DNA from: Candidatus Peregrinibacteria bacterium
Lineage (GTDB): Bacteria > Patescibacteriota > Gracilibacteria > UBA1369
Length of the DNA stretch: 26,390 nucleotides
Assembly: GCA_014729615.1 (NCBI GenBank)
Contig: WJJQ01000017.1
Span: 1-26,390, forward strand
Reading direction: 5' to 3'
The notes beneath the pieces are model-generated. The model did no database searches, was not told the DNA's origin, and worked only from the letters and a program-made list of their open reading frames with translations. The position numbers and the translations under genes are program-made. Of this stretch, positions 17,021-24,429 are shown piece by piece. Each line of letters opens with the position of its first letter. The stretch's first letter is position 1.

Positions 17021-17521
17021 TTACTTTATTAGTTTTTTGAGGTCCTTAAAGGGTTTGTGAGAGTCCGGATCGTCACCGGATTTCATATATTTTTCGCTTA
17101 ATTTTTTATTTAAGCTTTTAGAGTCTACTGAAACCATGGGAAAATGCAAGATTATTTCTTGTCTTAGCATTTCTGTCAGATCTATTGTTTGATCTTTTAA
17201 ATTGATTAAATATAAATCAAAAAGATCTTCCACTTTTTTGGGCTGTTCAGGTAAAAACTGTCTTTCAATTTCCGCTATTCTAATGGGATAAACGAATTTT
17301 TTCCCGGAATCGGCGTATTGTAGCTCTATATCGAGTTCAAAATCACGAACAACCGCCGTGATTTGCCCTTTTAATTTGTATAAACTCACTTCGGCTTTAA
17401 GATTCGAAGTCGGCTTAATTTCCGGATCTTTTAAATCAACCGGCATATCCAGGCTAAATGATTTGGACGTGCCTTCCGAACCGGTCCATAATTCACCAAT
17501 TTTTATAGTTAGATCTGACAT
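17021..17521 (-). CDS. yceD: DUF177 (YceD) family protein
   Basis: 166 residues. The characteristic end IDLTEMLRQEIILHFPM followed by KPFKDLKKLIK matches DUF177, whose genes normally precede rpmF. Family members are implicated in 23S rRNA accumulation or large-subunit assembly. The usual cysteine pair after the LPM motif is absent. Expected partner: bL32 or the large-subunit precursor. Confidence 0.88.
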   Translation of the reverse strand: MSDLTIKIGELWTGSEGTSKSFSLDMPVDLKDPEIKPTSNLKAEVSLYKLKGQITAVVRDFELDIELQYADSGKKFVYPIRIAEIERQFLPEQPKKVEDLFDLYLINLKDQTIDLTEMLRQEIILHFPMVSVDSKSLNKKLSEKYMKSGDDPDSHKPFKDLKKLIK

Positions 17522-17547
17522 GCCGTAATAATATTTTGCCGGTGCAT

Positions 17548-18213
17548 TTAATCACGTCCCACCGCTCCCATCAACCTTAAAATGAAAATAAACAAATTGA
17601 ATATATCCAAGTAAAGCATTAACGCGGCGTCCATTGCGCTGTCGTCGGGAAGCATTTTTAATCTTTGAATATCAACCATTGTATATGCTCCGAAAATCAA
17701 AACACCGATTCCGGCATAAATCATTTCGAATTGATTGTTCCATGGAATGAAAATTCCAAGTATTCCCGTAATCAGAAGTCCGATTAAACCTATCCACAAG
17801 AATCCGCCAAGACCCTGCAAATTGGCTTTTGTCGTCCAGCCGAAAATCGCGGTCGCCGCGAACATAAGTGTTGTAGCAAGCAAAGCCTTAATAATTATAG
17901 GCATGCCGAATTCAACGGCAAAAACCGCCAAAATGGGGAACAATGTGACTCCCGTAATAAACGCAAAGGCAAAAAATAAAAAGTAGCTCAGTGGTTTTTT
18001 TCTCATCCACATGCGTGATGTGAATATTAGCCCAAGTTCAACCGCAAATAGCACATACATTAACGCGGGAGTTGCCAATAACGTTTCCGCAAAGAAGACA
18101 AATCCCGAATAAGTTCCGGCAAGTGAAGCCAGAATCGCCAATCCAAAAAAGCCGAAAACTTTACTTAAAAACGACTGACTGTTGTCTAATTGTTTTACGG
18201 ATGAGTATTGCAT
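17548..18213 (-). CDS. Bax inhibitor-1/YccA family membrane protein
   Basis: 221 residues from ATG 18213, with seven hydrophobic segments. The end MLYLDIFNLFIFILRLMG is the BI-1 signature. Family members are pH-sensitive calcium-leak channels or modulators of membrane proteases. The upstream alternative at 18267 would place the start before the promoter's own -10, so it is rejected. It is the first gene of the operon leading to yceD, rpmF, nusB and rnc (26-nt gap to yceD). Confidence 0.92.
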   Translation of the reverse strand: MQYSSVKQLDNSQSFLSKVFGFFGLAILASLAGTYSGFVFFAETLLATPALMYVLFAVELGLIFTSRMWMRKKPLSYFLFFAFAFITGVTLFPILAVFAVEFGMPIIIKALLATTLMFAATAIFGWTTKANLQGLGGFLWIGLIGLLITGILGIFIPWNNQFEMIYAGIGVLIFGAYTMVDIQRLKMLPDDSAMDAALMLYLDIFNLFIFILRLMGAVGRD

Positions 18214-18238
18214 TTCATTGTTGTTATTTTGTATTAGC

Positions 18239-18267
18239 AGTCTAGCGCGAAGAGTGCTATTTTGCAA
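18239..18267 (-). promoter_or_regulatory. Promoter of the BI-1/ribosomal operon
   Basis: On the minus strand: TTGCAA (18262-18267), 17-nt spacer, TAGACT. The predicted start near 18232 gives a 19-nt leader. The -35 box is shared with the alr promoter on the other strand. Confidence 0.6.
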
Positions 18268-18290
18268 GATTTATTATTTAAGGGTAGTAT
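18262..18290 (+). promoter_or_regulatory. alr promoter
   Basis: TTGCAA (18262-18267), 17-nt spacer, TAGTAT. The predicted start near 18297 gives a leader of about 30 nt. TTGCAA is its own reverse complement, so one hexamer serves both directions. Confidence 0.55.
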
Positions 18291-18326
18291 GCTTTTCGTT
18301 CGTGAGATTTTCGTAACTGTTGCTTC

Positions 18327-19472
18327 ATGTACAATTCTCTTACCTGGGTGGAAATAAGTAAAGCTAATCTTTTGCATAATGTCGGAGTTTTGCGTGGTCT
18401 AATTGGCGATGATCAAATTTTGTGTTCAGCTGTGAAGTCTAATGCTTACGGCCATGGCATGACTACGGTCGCGCCCATTATGAAAGAAGCGGGGACAAAT
18501 TGGTTCGGAGTAAACAGCTTGAGTGAGGCGGTGGAATTATATGAGTGTGGCATTGATGCTCCTATTTATATTATGGGATATATTCCGTTGGACGAACTTG
18601 AAGAAGTGGTACTTCGGGGTTTTCATTTTGTGGTTTATAATAAAGAGACATTTGTGCGCTTGCGGGAAATTGTGACTTCCACCGGCGAAGTGGCTCACAC
18701 TCATTTGAAATTGGAAACGGGCAATAACAGGCAGGGAGTCGTAGCTGATGACCTTGAATGGTTTATTGATATGTACAAAGGCGACAAAGGTTTAGTTTTA
18801 GAGGGATTGGCAACGCATTTCGCAAATATTGAGGACACGACCGATCACTCATATGCTTTATTGCAATTGGAAAAATTTGAAAAGATGGTTTCAAGTGCGC
18901 GCGCGGCCGGTCTGGAACCAAATTATATTCATTGCGCGAACAGCGCGGCCACAATTTTGTTTCCAAAAACATATTTTAATTTTGTGCGCGCTGGCTTAAG
19001 CAATTACGGCATGTGGCCTTCCAATGAAACTTTGGTTTCATCTTTGCAAGAGGGTCGTCGCATTGAATTTAAGCCCGTTTTAAGTTGGAAAACACGGATC
19101 GCCCAAATAAAACGTGTGCCGGCGGGATCGTTTGTCGGTTACGGATGCACATTTAAAACGACTCATGATTCGCTTTTGGCGGTTTTGCCGATTGGTTACT
19201 ATGATGGATATGATCGCATGCTTTCAAATAACAGCTATGTTTTGATAGATGGTAAGCGCGCCCCTGTCAGAGGACGGGTTGCCATGAACATGACAATGGT
19301 GGATGTGACAGATATTCCGACGGCTTCTTTGGAAAAAGAGGTTACTTTATTGGGAGTGGAAGGTGACGAAAAAATTTCGGCGGAGCAGTTGGCGCAGTTT
19401 TCCGAAACGATTAATTATGAAGTGACAACACGGATTAATGATCGGATCGAACGAAGGTTGGTTGATTCATAG
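18327..19472 (+). CDS. alr: Alanine racemase
   Basis: 381 residues, normal length. It makes D-alanine for peptidoglycan using PLP. The PLP lysine is K37 in AVKSNAYGHG. The second catalytic base is Y272 in FVGYGCTF. M320 in RGRVAMNMTMVD and the LPIGYYDGYDR segment are conserved. Its last 58 nt overlap the convergent HNH-family gene. Confidence 0.96.
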   Translation: MYNSLTWVEISKANLLHNVGVLRGLIGDDQILCSAVKSNAYGHGMTTVAPIMKEAGTNWFGVNSLSEAVELYECGIDAPIYIMGYIPLDELEEVVLRGFHFVVYNKETFVRLREIVTSTGEVAHTHLKLETGNNRQGVVADDLEWFIDMYKGDKGLVLEGLATHFANIEDTTDHSYALLQLEKFEKMVSSARAAGLEPNYIHCANSAATILFPKTYFNFVRAGLSNYGMWPSNETLVSSLQEGRRIEFKPVLSWKTRIAQIKRVPAGSFVGYGCTFKTTHDSLLAVLPIGYYDGYDRMLSNNSYVLIDGKRAPVRGRVAMNMTMVDVTDIPTASLEKEVTLLGVEGDEKISAEQLAQFSETINYEVTTRINDRIERRLVDS

Positions 19473-20122
19473 TCTTTTGTGTAATAGGACTTTTCAACTG
19501 TAAGATGTTCAATGTCGTGATGTGCTTTGCAAAGCGGCACATGTCTTGATGTGGCTTCGATCTCTTCGTTTTCTCCCGCCGCGATTTGCTTTTCATAGTT
19601 TTCAAGCATGTTTTGTATCAGCTGGTTGATGTCGATCCCCTTGCTTTGCATTTCTGTCTGCTTTTTGCGAATTTCGGGCTTGAGATCCGGCCCCTCTTGC
19701 AATAATCCTGCCCTGTTGTCTGATTCCTGCCCGGGCAGGATTTTTTGTTTTTCATCTCTCACCCATTGTTCAATTGTGCTTTTTGTCATTGGCAAAACCT
19801 TTTCCGCAACAAACTTTTCATTATCCGGTTTTAAAACAGACAAAGTGCGAATTATTTTGTTCGCGCTGCAAGCGCCTTCAGTTAATTTTTGACGAACCAG
19901 GGGAAATTCGACAAGTCTTTTTTCGGCGTTAATAACATCATCAACCTGTTGACGGCTGACTCCGGCCAGCACGGCGGCAAAGTGATACAAAGATTCAAAG
20001 CCTTTTTCCTGCCACAACCTTCTGCGCGCCACTTCGGGCAAAAGGCCAATGAATTTGCGCCGTGCTTCCAAGGCGGCTTGTCCATAAAAACGACATTTTT
20101 CATATAATTGTTGATCACTCAT
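19415..20122 (-). CDS. HNH-family protein with central nuclease region missing
   Basis: 235 residues from ATG 20122 (243 from ATG 20146). The N-terminal helical region (LYHFAAVLAGVSRQQVDDVINAEKRL...) resembles the domain preceding HNH nucleases that are common in bacterial accessory DNA. Only the outer edges of the nuclease domain remain: SRHVP joined directly to LCKAHHDIEHL. The usual zinc-knuckle and first His between them are absent. The last 18 or so residues are encoded antisense to alr. It is probably inactive as a nuclease. The start is chosen because an extended -10 box ends 2 nt before ATG 20146. Confidence 0.7.
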   Translation of the reverse strand: MSDQQLYEKCRFYGQAALEARRKFIGLLPEVARRRLWQEKGFESLYHFAAVLAGVSRQQVDDVINAEKRLVEFPLVRQKLTEGACSANKIIRTLSVLKPDNEKFVAEKVLPMTKSTIEQWVRDEKQKILPGQESDNRAGLLQEGPDLKPEIRKKQTEMQSKGIDINQLIQNMLENYEKQIAAGENEEIEATSRHVPLCKAHHDIEHLTVEKSYYTKDYESTNLRSIRSLIRVVTS

Positions 20123-20147
20123 ATTCATCAGGGTTAAAGTACCCATT

Positions 20148-20156
20148 ATTATAGCA
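20148..20156 (-). promoter_or_regulatory. Extended -10 promoter of the HNH-family gene
   Basis: On the minus strand: TGCTATAAT, a TGn extended -10, with no good -35. The transcription start would be near 20141, giving a leader of about 19 nt to ATG 20122. Confidence 0.6.
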
Positions 20157-20208
20157 AGAAAAAGCCAAAATACACGCTTTCGGGCTTGCGAACGGTTGTC
20201 AAGCAGAA

Positions 20209-20251
20209 GACGCGGCGGCTGGTCGGTTTGATCCGATCCGTCCGCCGCGTC
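20209..20251. repeat. Strong GC-rich hairpin between HNH-family gene and micro-genes
   Basis: GACGCGGCGG/CCGCCGCGTC, a 10-bp perfect stem. A second inner stem (GGTCGG with CCGATCC, including a wobble) continues it. No U tract lies on either side. It probably ends or protects the micro-gene transcript (minus strand), 25 nt after its last stop codon. Confidence 0.6.
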
Positions 20252-20276
20252 GATTCTTGCACTTTTAGCCCCCTCG

Positions 20277-20387
20277 TTACCAGAGTTGGGTGAGGATCCC
20301 GATGGCCAGAGTAAGCCCCATAGCCACCAGCATAGCGGCCACCGAAGCGGCCTCCCATGCGTAGTCGTTCAGACGTTCTTCATTCAC
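20277..20387 (-). CDS. Micro-gene B: 36-residue single-helix membrane peptide
   Basis: Read directly from the minus strand. GTG start at 20387, 36 codons, TAA stop. AGGAG lies 8 nt before GTG. The first 12 residues are charged (MNEERLNDYAWE) and residues 13-33 form one hydrophobic helix (AASVAAMLVAMGLTLAIGIL), ending TQLW. The start overlaps the stop of micro-gene A as GTGA, so translation should be coupled. A longer in-frame reading from 20609 exists but lacks any ribosome site and would ignore the micro-gene A frame. The family is not recognised. Possible roles: membrane-active peptide, small transport-complex subunit, or toxin-like partner of A. Confidence 0.62.
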   Translation of the reverse strand: MNEERLNDYAWEAASVAAMLVAMGLTLAIGILTQLW

Positions 20388-20515
20388 GTTTTGCACTCCT
20401 TGACCTGCACCTGTTGCCCCTTCTTTACACGAGGTTCCCGTTGCGACCGCGGGGGTCGAACCGAGTCCTTGCGTGCTTTTGCCGGTGCCTGCCTCTTCGT
20501 ACCTTTTTTCGCCAC
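20384..20515 (-). CDS. Micro-gene A: 43-residue highly basic peptide
   Basis: Read directly from the minus strand. GTG start at 20515, 43 codons, TGA stop. GGAGG lies 4 nt before GTG. The peptide begins MAKKGTKRQAPAKARK and stays rich in Lys/Arg with Pro, ending VKECKT. It has no hydrophobic stretch and is probably nucleic-acid or membrane-surface binding by charge. The DNA is clearly more GC-rich than its neighbours. It has its own promoter and a leader of about 80 nt containing a hairpin. The family is not recognised. Confidence 0.58.
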   Translation of the reverse strand: MAKKGTKRQAPAKARKDSVRPPRSQREPRVKKGQQVQVKECKT

Positions 20516-20540
20516 AATCCCTCCATGTGCAAGAAATCAA

Positions 20541-20559
20541 TGAGCGGCCCATCCGCTCA
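20541..20559 (-). promoter_or_regulatory. Leader hairpin of the micro-gene pair
   Basis: TGAGCGG/CCGCTCA, a 7-bp perfect stem with a 5-nt loop, 25 nt before the GTG of micro-gene A. Short direct repeats (TTGTCACTAATTTGTGA region) lie just upstream. This may control translation of the pair. Confidence 0.45.
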
Positions 20560-20600
20560 CAAATTAGTGACAAATAAGTGACGGAATAAGCACGACAGAT

Positions 20601-20628
20601 ATTTTGCATTTTTTCATGTTTTTGTCAA
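20601..20628 (-). promoter_or_regulatory. Promoter of the micro-gene pair
   Basis: On the minus strand: a consensus TTGACA, 16-nt spacer, CAAAAT (4 of 6). It is divergent from the PilM-like promoter about 30 bp away. Confidence 0.5.
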
Positions 20629-20658
20629 TACTTTAAGGGGACTGCAAAAGTGTTTTCC

Positions 20659-20687
20659 TTGCATTTGCAATGCTATTTTAATACAAT
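20659..20687 (+). promoter_or_regulatory. Promoter of the PilM/FtsA-like operon
   Basis: TTGCAT, 17-nt spacer, TACAAT (5 of 6). The -10 covers the TTG at 20687 that begins the longest reading frame, so ATG 20714 is the likely start (leader about 20 nt). Confidence 0.65.
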
Positions 20688-20713
20688 TGTTGAGCTATTT
20701 TTTTGGCTTTTTT

Positions 20714-21964
20714 ATGGGATTTTTCCGCAAAGCAGCTAGTGGTCCTGGAAACAATTATATCGCTCTCGACATAGGTACGGAGTATGTAAAAGCCCTTTTG
20801 TGCTCGCCTGAAGGTACGAAGGCACGAGTACTTGGCACGGGAAAAAAAAGACAAAAACTGGGAGAAATGCAAAGCGGAGCGGTAACCGATATAGCGGCAG
20901 TTATTAATAATTGTCAGGACGCTATTCGCGATGCCGAAAAAATGGCGGGTACGAGCGCCAATCAGTTAATAATGGGTATTGCCGGCGAGCTGGTTAAAGG
21001 GGCTACTACAACAATAAACTATACAAGACGAGAGCCCGACACCAAAATCGACCTGGCCGAGCTGAAGAATATTGTTCATAAAGTGCAATGGAAAGCTTTT
21101 GACGAAGTAAGAGCGGAGCTTGCATATGAAACGGGATACAATGAAATTGATGTAAAACTGGTAAATGCGGCCATTGTGGATGTAAGAATTGACGGATATA
21201 AAGTGTCGAATCCGCTTGGTTTTCAGGGGAAAGATGTAACCATAAGCATTTTCAATGCTTTCGCGCCTCTTGTTCATTATGGTGCTTTACAAACAATCGC
21301 CGCTGAACTTGGCATGGAATTATTGGCTGTAACAAGCGAGCCATATGCGGTTGCAAGATGCATGGGATTTGAAGACGGAGGTAATTTTAGTGCGATTTTT
21401 ATTGATATTGGCGGGGGGACGACCGATCTCGCCGTTGTCAGGTACGGATCCGTGGAAGGAACGAGAATGTTTACTTTAGGTGGTCGCACTTTTACAAAGC
21501 GACTGGCTCAGGCACTAAATATATCTTTTGAAGAAGCGGAAGAAATTAAGTTGGCTTACAGCGATGAGAAATTGGAAAAACAATCGCACAGAATTGTGCG
21601 TGAAGCCATGAAAAGCGATTGTGAGGTTTGGCTTAGCGGTGTGGCGTTAACCCTGAGCGAATTTGAAAATGTGGATGTACTGCCATCCAGAATATTGCTT
21701 TGCGGAGGAGGATCCAATTTGCCCGAAATTAAAGAAGTTATGGACAGTCGCGAATGGATTACGCAACTTCCCTTTCCCAATAAGCCGCATATTTCATTTA
21801 TGCATCCAAAAATGATTACTAATGTTATTGATGAGACAAAATCTCTTGGAAGCTCGCAAGACATAACACCTATGGCGCTGGCCAATATTGCCCTTGAATA
21901 TATTAGTGAAGAACAAATTTTATCGAAATTGTTGAAAAAAGTAGTAAGATTAATGCAGATTTAA
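20714..21964 (+). CDS. Actin-like ATPase, PilM/FtsA family
   Basis: 416 residues from ATG 20714. Actin-fold motifs are visible: phosphate 1 (YIALDIGTEYVKALL, near the start), phosphate 2 (IFIDIGGGTTDLAVV) and adenosine (RILLCGGGSNLPEIKEV). Members act on the inner face of the membrane, as FtsA in division or PilM in type IV pilus assembly. No C-terminal amphipathic helix typical of FtsA is obvious beyond LSKLLKKVVRLMQI, which might serve. The partner gene 16 nt downstream is a one-helix membrane protein, which fits a PilM-type inner-membrane assembly. FtsA remains possible. Confidence 0.85.
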   Translation: MGFFRKAASGPGNNYIALDIGTEYVKALLCSPEGTKARVLGTGKKRQKLGEMQSGAVTDIAAVINNCQDAIRDAEKMAGTSANQLIMGIAGELVKGATTTINYTRREPDTKIDLAELKNIVHKVQWKAFDEVRAELAYETGYNEIDVKLVNAAIVDVRIDGYKVSNPLGFQGKDVTISIFNAFAPLVHYGALQTIAAELGMELLAVTSEPYAVARCMGFEDGGNFSAIFIDIGGGTTDLAVVRYGSVEGTRMFTLGGRTFTKRLAQALNISFEEAEEIKLAYSDEKLEKQSHRIVREAMKSDCEVWLSGVALTLSEFENVDVLPSRILLCGGGSNLPEIKEVMDSREWITQLPFPNKPHISFMHPKMITNVIDETKSLGSSQDITPMALANIALEYISEEQILSKLLKKVVRLMQI

Positions 21965-21980
21965 TTTTCCAATCATCAAA

Positions 21981-23825
21981 ATGAATCCAAGCAAAAAAGA
22001 AATAATGTCCAAGAAAAAAGTTGGGGAGTCTAAAAAAGACGATAATTTAAAGGTGAAAAAAGCTGTTCGTAAAAGCAAAAAAGTTCTGTACATAGAACTT
22101 GATGACGAAGTAACATCGATTTACGATAGACTAAAACAAATTCGCATGAAAAATGTGTATTTGGTTGTGCCCAAGCGCGCGATCCTTTTTCAAAGTATTG
22201 TTAATTTAAAGATTTTGAAACGCAAAGCCGAAGATTTGGGTAAAAACATTTACATCATTACGAACGACCAAAACGGGATTCACCTCGCCGCGAAAATAGG
22301 CCTGCCCGTATACGATAAAATCGAGGGGCACGAGCATCCTTCACTTGTTAGTGGAAAATTTAAAGATGAAGGCGGCGACATTACTCCCCTTAAAGCAAGT
22401 ATAAACTCAATTGGGGACGACACTCCCATAAAGCGAAAAGAAAAAAAATTTTCAATAAGTGAATTGATTCGTAAAAATCAAAAATCCCTGTTTGGAAAGC
22501 TAAAAACGGGAAGCAAGGCAAATGCGTCGAACGCGGTAAAGCAACCTGCCAAACCGAAAAAGAAGAATAAAGACGATCGTGGAAAGCTGGTCTTGGTAGC
22601 GCCAAACAGACACGCGCTAGTGACGCTGGTTGTCATTAGCGTCTTAATTTTAATGGTTATTACTTACATTGCATTGCCGGGCGCGACTATTGCGGTGACA
22701 CCCGAATCCAATGTAATTGATACTTCCGTGAACGTCACCTTGGCCGACATTGATAAAAACAGAGCCGAGCTTGACACTCATCCCATAAACATGATTCCAA
22801 GCTATGTGATTACGACGAAAATTGAAAAAGCCATAACCTATCAGGCTACCGGAAAGGAATTTCGAGGCGAAAACGCCCGCGGGAAGATTCGCATAATTAA
22901 CGAGAGTGGAAATGAATGGCCTTTGGTTGCGGAAACTCGTTTTCAAAACGCGGACGGCCTGGTGTTCAGAATTAAAAGTCCGGTAACTGTTCCGGCCGCG
23001 GGAGGCGAAAACCCGGGCTCTTTGGAAGTTGACGTGGTCGCGGATGAACGGGATGCTTTTGACCAGATTATCGGTGATAGAGGTAATGTTAAGACAGGAG
23101 AAAAGTTTTTTATCCCCGGTTTAAGCAGTGCCAATCAAGAAAGGCTTTATGCTGAAGCTTCGTCCGACTTTGGATCCGGCGAAACTATTGTGATTAAGAA
23201 AATTTCAGCGGAAGACATTGAAGCCGCGCGCAACAAAATGATCAATGAATTGCGGGGCTCGGTAGAAGCCGAATTGCAGGCCAATGTCGCTGAAAGAAAT
23301 TCTGTTCAAAAAACTAATCTTGAATTGCTAAAAAGTCCGCAAGCCTTTATTACAAGCGAGCCCGAGGTTTCTATTCCCCCAAACCTTGAAGGTCAAAAAC
23401 TGGAAAGCTTCGAGGTTAAAGGGTCTATAGTCGCGAGTGGCGTAGCTTATAACAAAGACGACCTTCTTGGCATTTTAAAGAGTGAATTGACCATTAAGAA
23501 AAATCCACAAAAGCGCTTATACCAAATTGAGGAAGATAGTTTAAGCTACAAAGTTATTGAAACTAATGAAGCGGCCGGTAAAGTTAAAATAACGGCCACT
23601 CTTAAAGGTATCGAAGAATACGACATTTCGCCGGACAGGCAAAACGGTGAACTTTTAATTAAAACCATTAAGGAGCACGTGTTAAATATGGACATTGAAG
23701 AAGCCGAACTATGGATTCAAAATCTTCCCCAAATTGACAAAGTCAATATTGACAGTTGGCCTGCCTGGGCTCCATCAATGCCGGGCATTCCGGATAACAT
23801 TAAAATTGTGGTGCAAAGATCCTAG
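21981..23825 (+). CDS. Large single-helix membrane protein paired with the PilM-like ATPase
   Basis: 614 residues. The cytoplasmic N-terminus is Lys-rich, followed by an alpha/beta region (about 35-112; VLYIELDDEVTSIYDRL, VVPKRAILFQSIVNLKIL) that looks nucleotide- or partner-binding. A basic low-complexity linker (150-210) leads to one membrane helix (about 211-233), then a large external part rich in beta strands (LPGATIAVTPES...) with one helical segment (410-440). I recall similar proteins as conserved but unnamed in Patescibacteria. Operon position suggests a surface-appendage or envelope role. ATG 22005 is an alternative start. Confidence 0.8.
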   Translation: MNPSKKEIMSKKKVGESKKDDNLKVKKAVRKSKKVLYIELDDEVTSIYDRLKQIRMKNVYLVVPKRAILFQSIVNLKILKRKAEDLGKNIYIITNDQNGIHLAAKIGLPVYDKIEGHEHPSLVSGKFKDEGGDITPLKASINSIGDDTPIKRKEKKFSISELIRKNQKSLFGKLKTGSKANASNAVKQPAKPKKKNKDDRGKLVLVAPNRHALVTLVVISVLILMVITYIALPGATIAVTPESNVIDTSVNVTLADIDKNRAELDTHPINMIPSYVITTKIEKAITYQATGKEFRGENARGKIRIINESGNEWPLVAETRFQNADGLVFRIKSPVTVPAAGGENPGSLEVDVVADERDAFDQIIGDRGNVKTGEKFFIPGLSSANQERLYAEASSDFGSGETIVIKKISAEDIEAARNKMINELRGSVEAELQANVAERNSVQKTNLELLKSPQAFITSEPEVSIPPNLEGQKLESFEVKGSIVASGVAYNKDDLLGILKSELTIKKNPQKRLYQIEEDSLSYKVIETNEAAGKVKITATLKGIEEYDISPDRQNGELLIKTIKEHVLNMDIEEAELWIQNLPQIDKVNIDSWPAWAPSMPGIPDNIKIVVQRS

Positions 23826-23841
23826 ACCCCATTCTTTGACA
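23826..23841 (-). repeat. RAYT-flanking repeat, copy A (inverted)
   Basis: ACCCCATTCTTTGACA on the plus strand, the reverse complement of the 16-bp core TGTCAAAGAATGGGGT found in copies B and C. It begins directly after the stop codon of the 614-residue gene and lies 80 bp before the RAYT gene. Confidence 0.85.
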
Positions 23842-23850
23842 GGCCATGAT

Positions 23851-23870
23851 AATTATTATTTAGAATAATT
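23851..23870 (+). terminator. Terminator of the PilM-like operon
   Basis: AATTATT/AATAATT, a 7-bp stem with a 6-nt loop, followed by TTATTATTTTTT. The stem is AT-only, so it is weak, but the U tract is good. Confidence 0.5.
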
Positions 23871-23920
23871 TTATTATTTTTTAATTGTTTTGCGTAATGA
23901 TTTTTTAACGTATTCATTTA

Positions 23921-24385
23921 ATGAGATTTATTATGCAAAGACGAATTATAGCGAATGGTATTTATCACGTTTACAGTCGAGGCAATCAACAAATGGTTAT
24001 TTATAAAGATGGGCGAGATTACGAGAAATTTTTAACAAAAATGGATTTTTATTTGAGCAACCTTCCAATTGAAATCCATGCTTATTGCCTGATGCCCAAC
24101 CATTTTCATTTGCTGATACAGGAGTCATCTGACTCTGAAAAAGTCGGGTTCCCCTTTATTTCTATATTTATGAGTCGTCTTTTAAGTGCTTACGCTAAAT
24201 ACTTTTGCGCCAAATATAAGCATAGCGGCCATGTTTTTCAGGGGCGTTTTAACAGTCTGTTAGTTGATAAACCTGACTATTTAAAAACCCTAATATACTA
24301 TATTCATGATAATCCGGTTCGAAAATCAATTGTGGAAAAAGCAATAGATTGGCCTTATTCAAGCGCACATTTGACTGTGTCTTAA
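23921..24385 (+). CDS. REP-associated tyrosine transposase (RAYT, Y1/IS200-like)
   Basis: 154 residues. HUH motif H61-F-H63 in CLMPNHFHLLIQ, the family segment GHVFQGRFNSLLVD (104-116), and catalytic tyrosine Y126 or Y127 in YYIHDNPVR. RAYTs are single-copy relatives of IS200/IS605 transposases that move or maintain small repeats. Repeats flank the gene in inverted orientation (copies A and B). All key residues are present, so it may be active. ATG 23933 is an alternative start. Confidence 0.93.
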   Translation: MRFIMQRRIIANGIYHVYSRGNQQMVIYKDGRDYEKFLTKMDFYLSNLPIEIHAYCLMPNHFHLLIQESSDSEKVGFPFISIFMSRLLSAYAKYFCAKYKHSGHVFQGRFNSLLVDKPDYLKTLIYYIHDNPVRKSIVEKAIDWPYSSAHLTVS

Positions 24386-24409
24386 TATTTTTTAATATAT
24401 TTTGGTTGG

Positions 24410-24429
24410 TTTGTCAAAGAATGGGGTTG
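24410..24429 (+). repeat. RAYT-flanking repeat, copy B
   Basis: TTTGTCAAAGAATGGGGTTG, 24 bp after the RAYT stop. Identical over 20 bp to copy C. Its last three bases are the first half of the -35 box of the next gene's promoter. Confidence 0.88.

Noticed and set aside
20440..20470. GGTTCGACCCC on the minus strand, like a tRNA or tmRNA T-loop
   Set aside because: No matching acceptor, anticodon or D arms around it, no tmRNA tag frame, and it lies inside the micro-gene A frame.
20277..20609. 110-codon minus-strand frame containing micro-gene B
   Set aside because: No ribosome site at its ATG, which falls at the -10 box of the proposed promoter, and composition before the GTG at 20387 is unlike a real protein; the SD and GTGA overlap favour the 36-codon gene.
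20687..20713. TTG start at 20687 for the PilM/FtsA-like gene
   Set aside because: The first base of the TTG lies in the -10 box, so a transcript from this promoter would not contain the codon.
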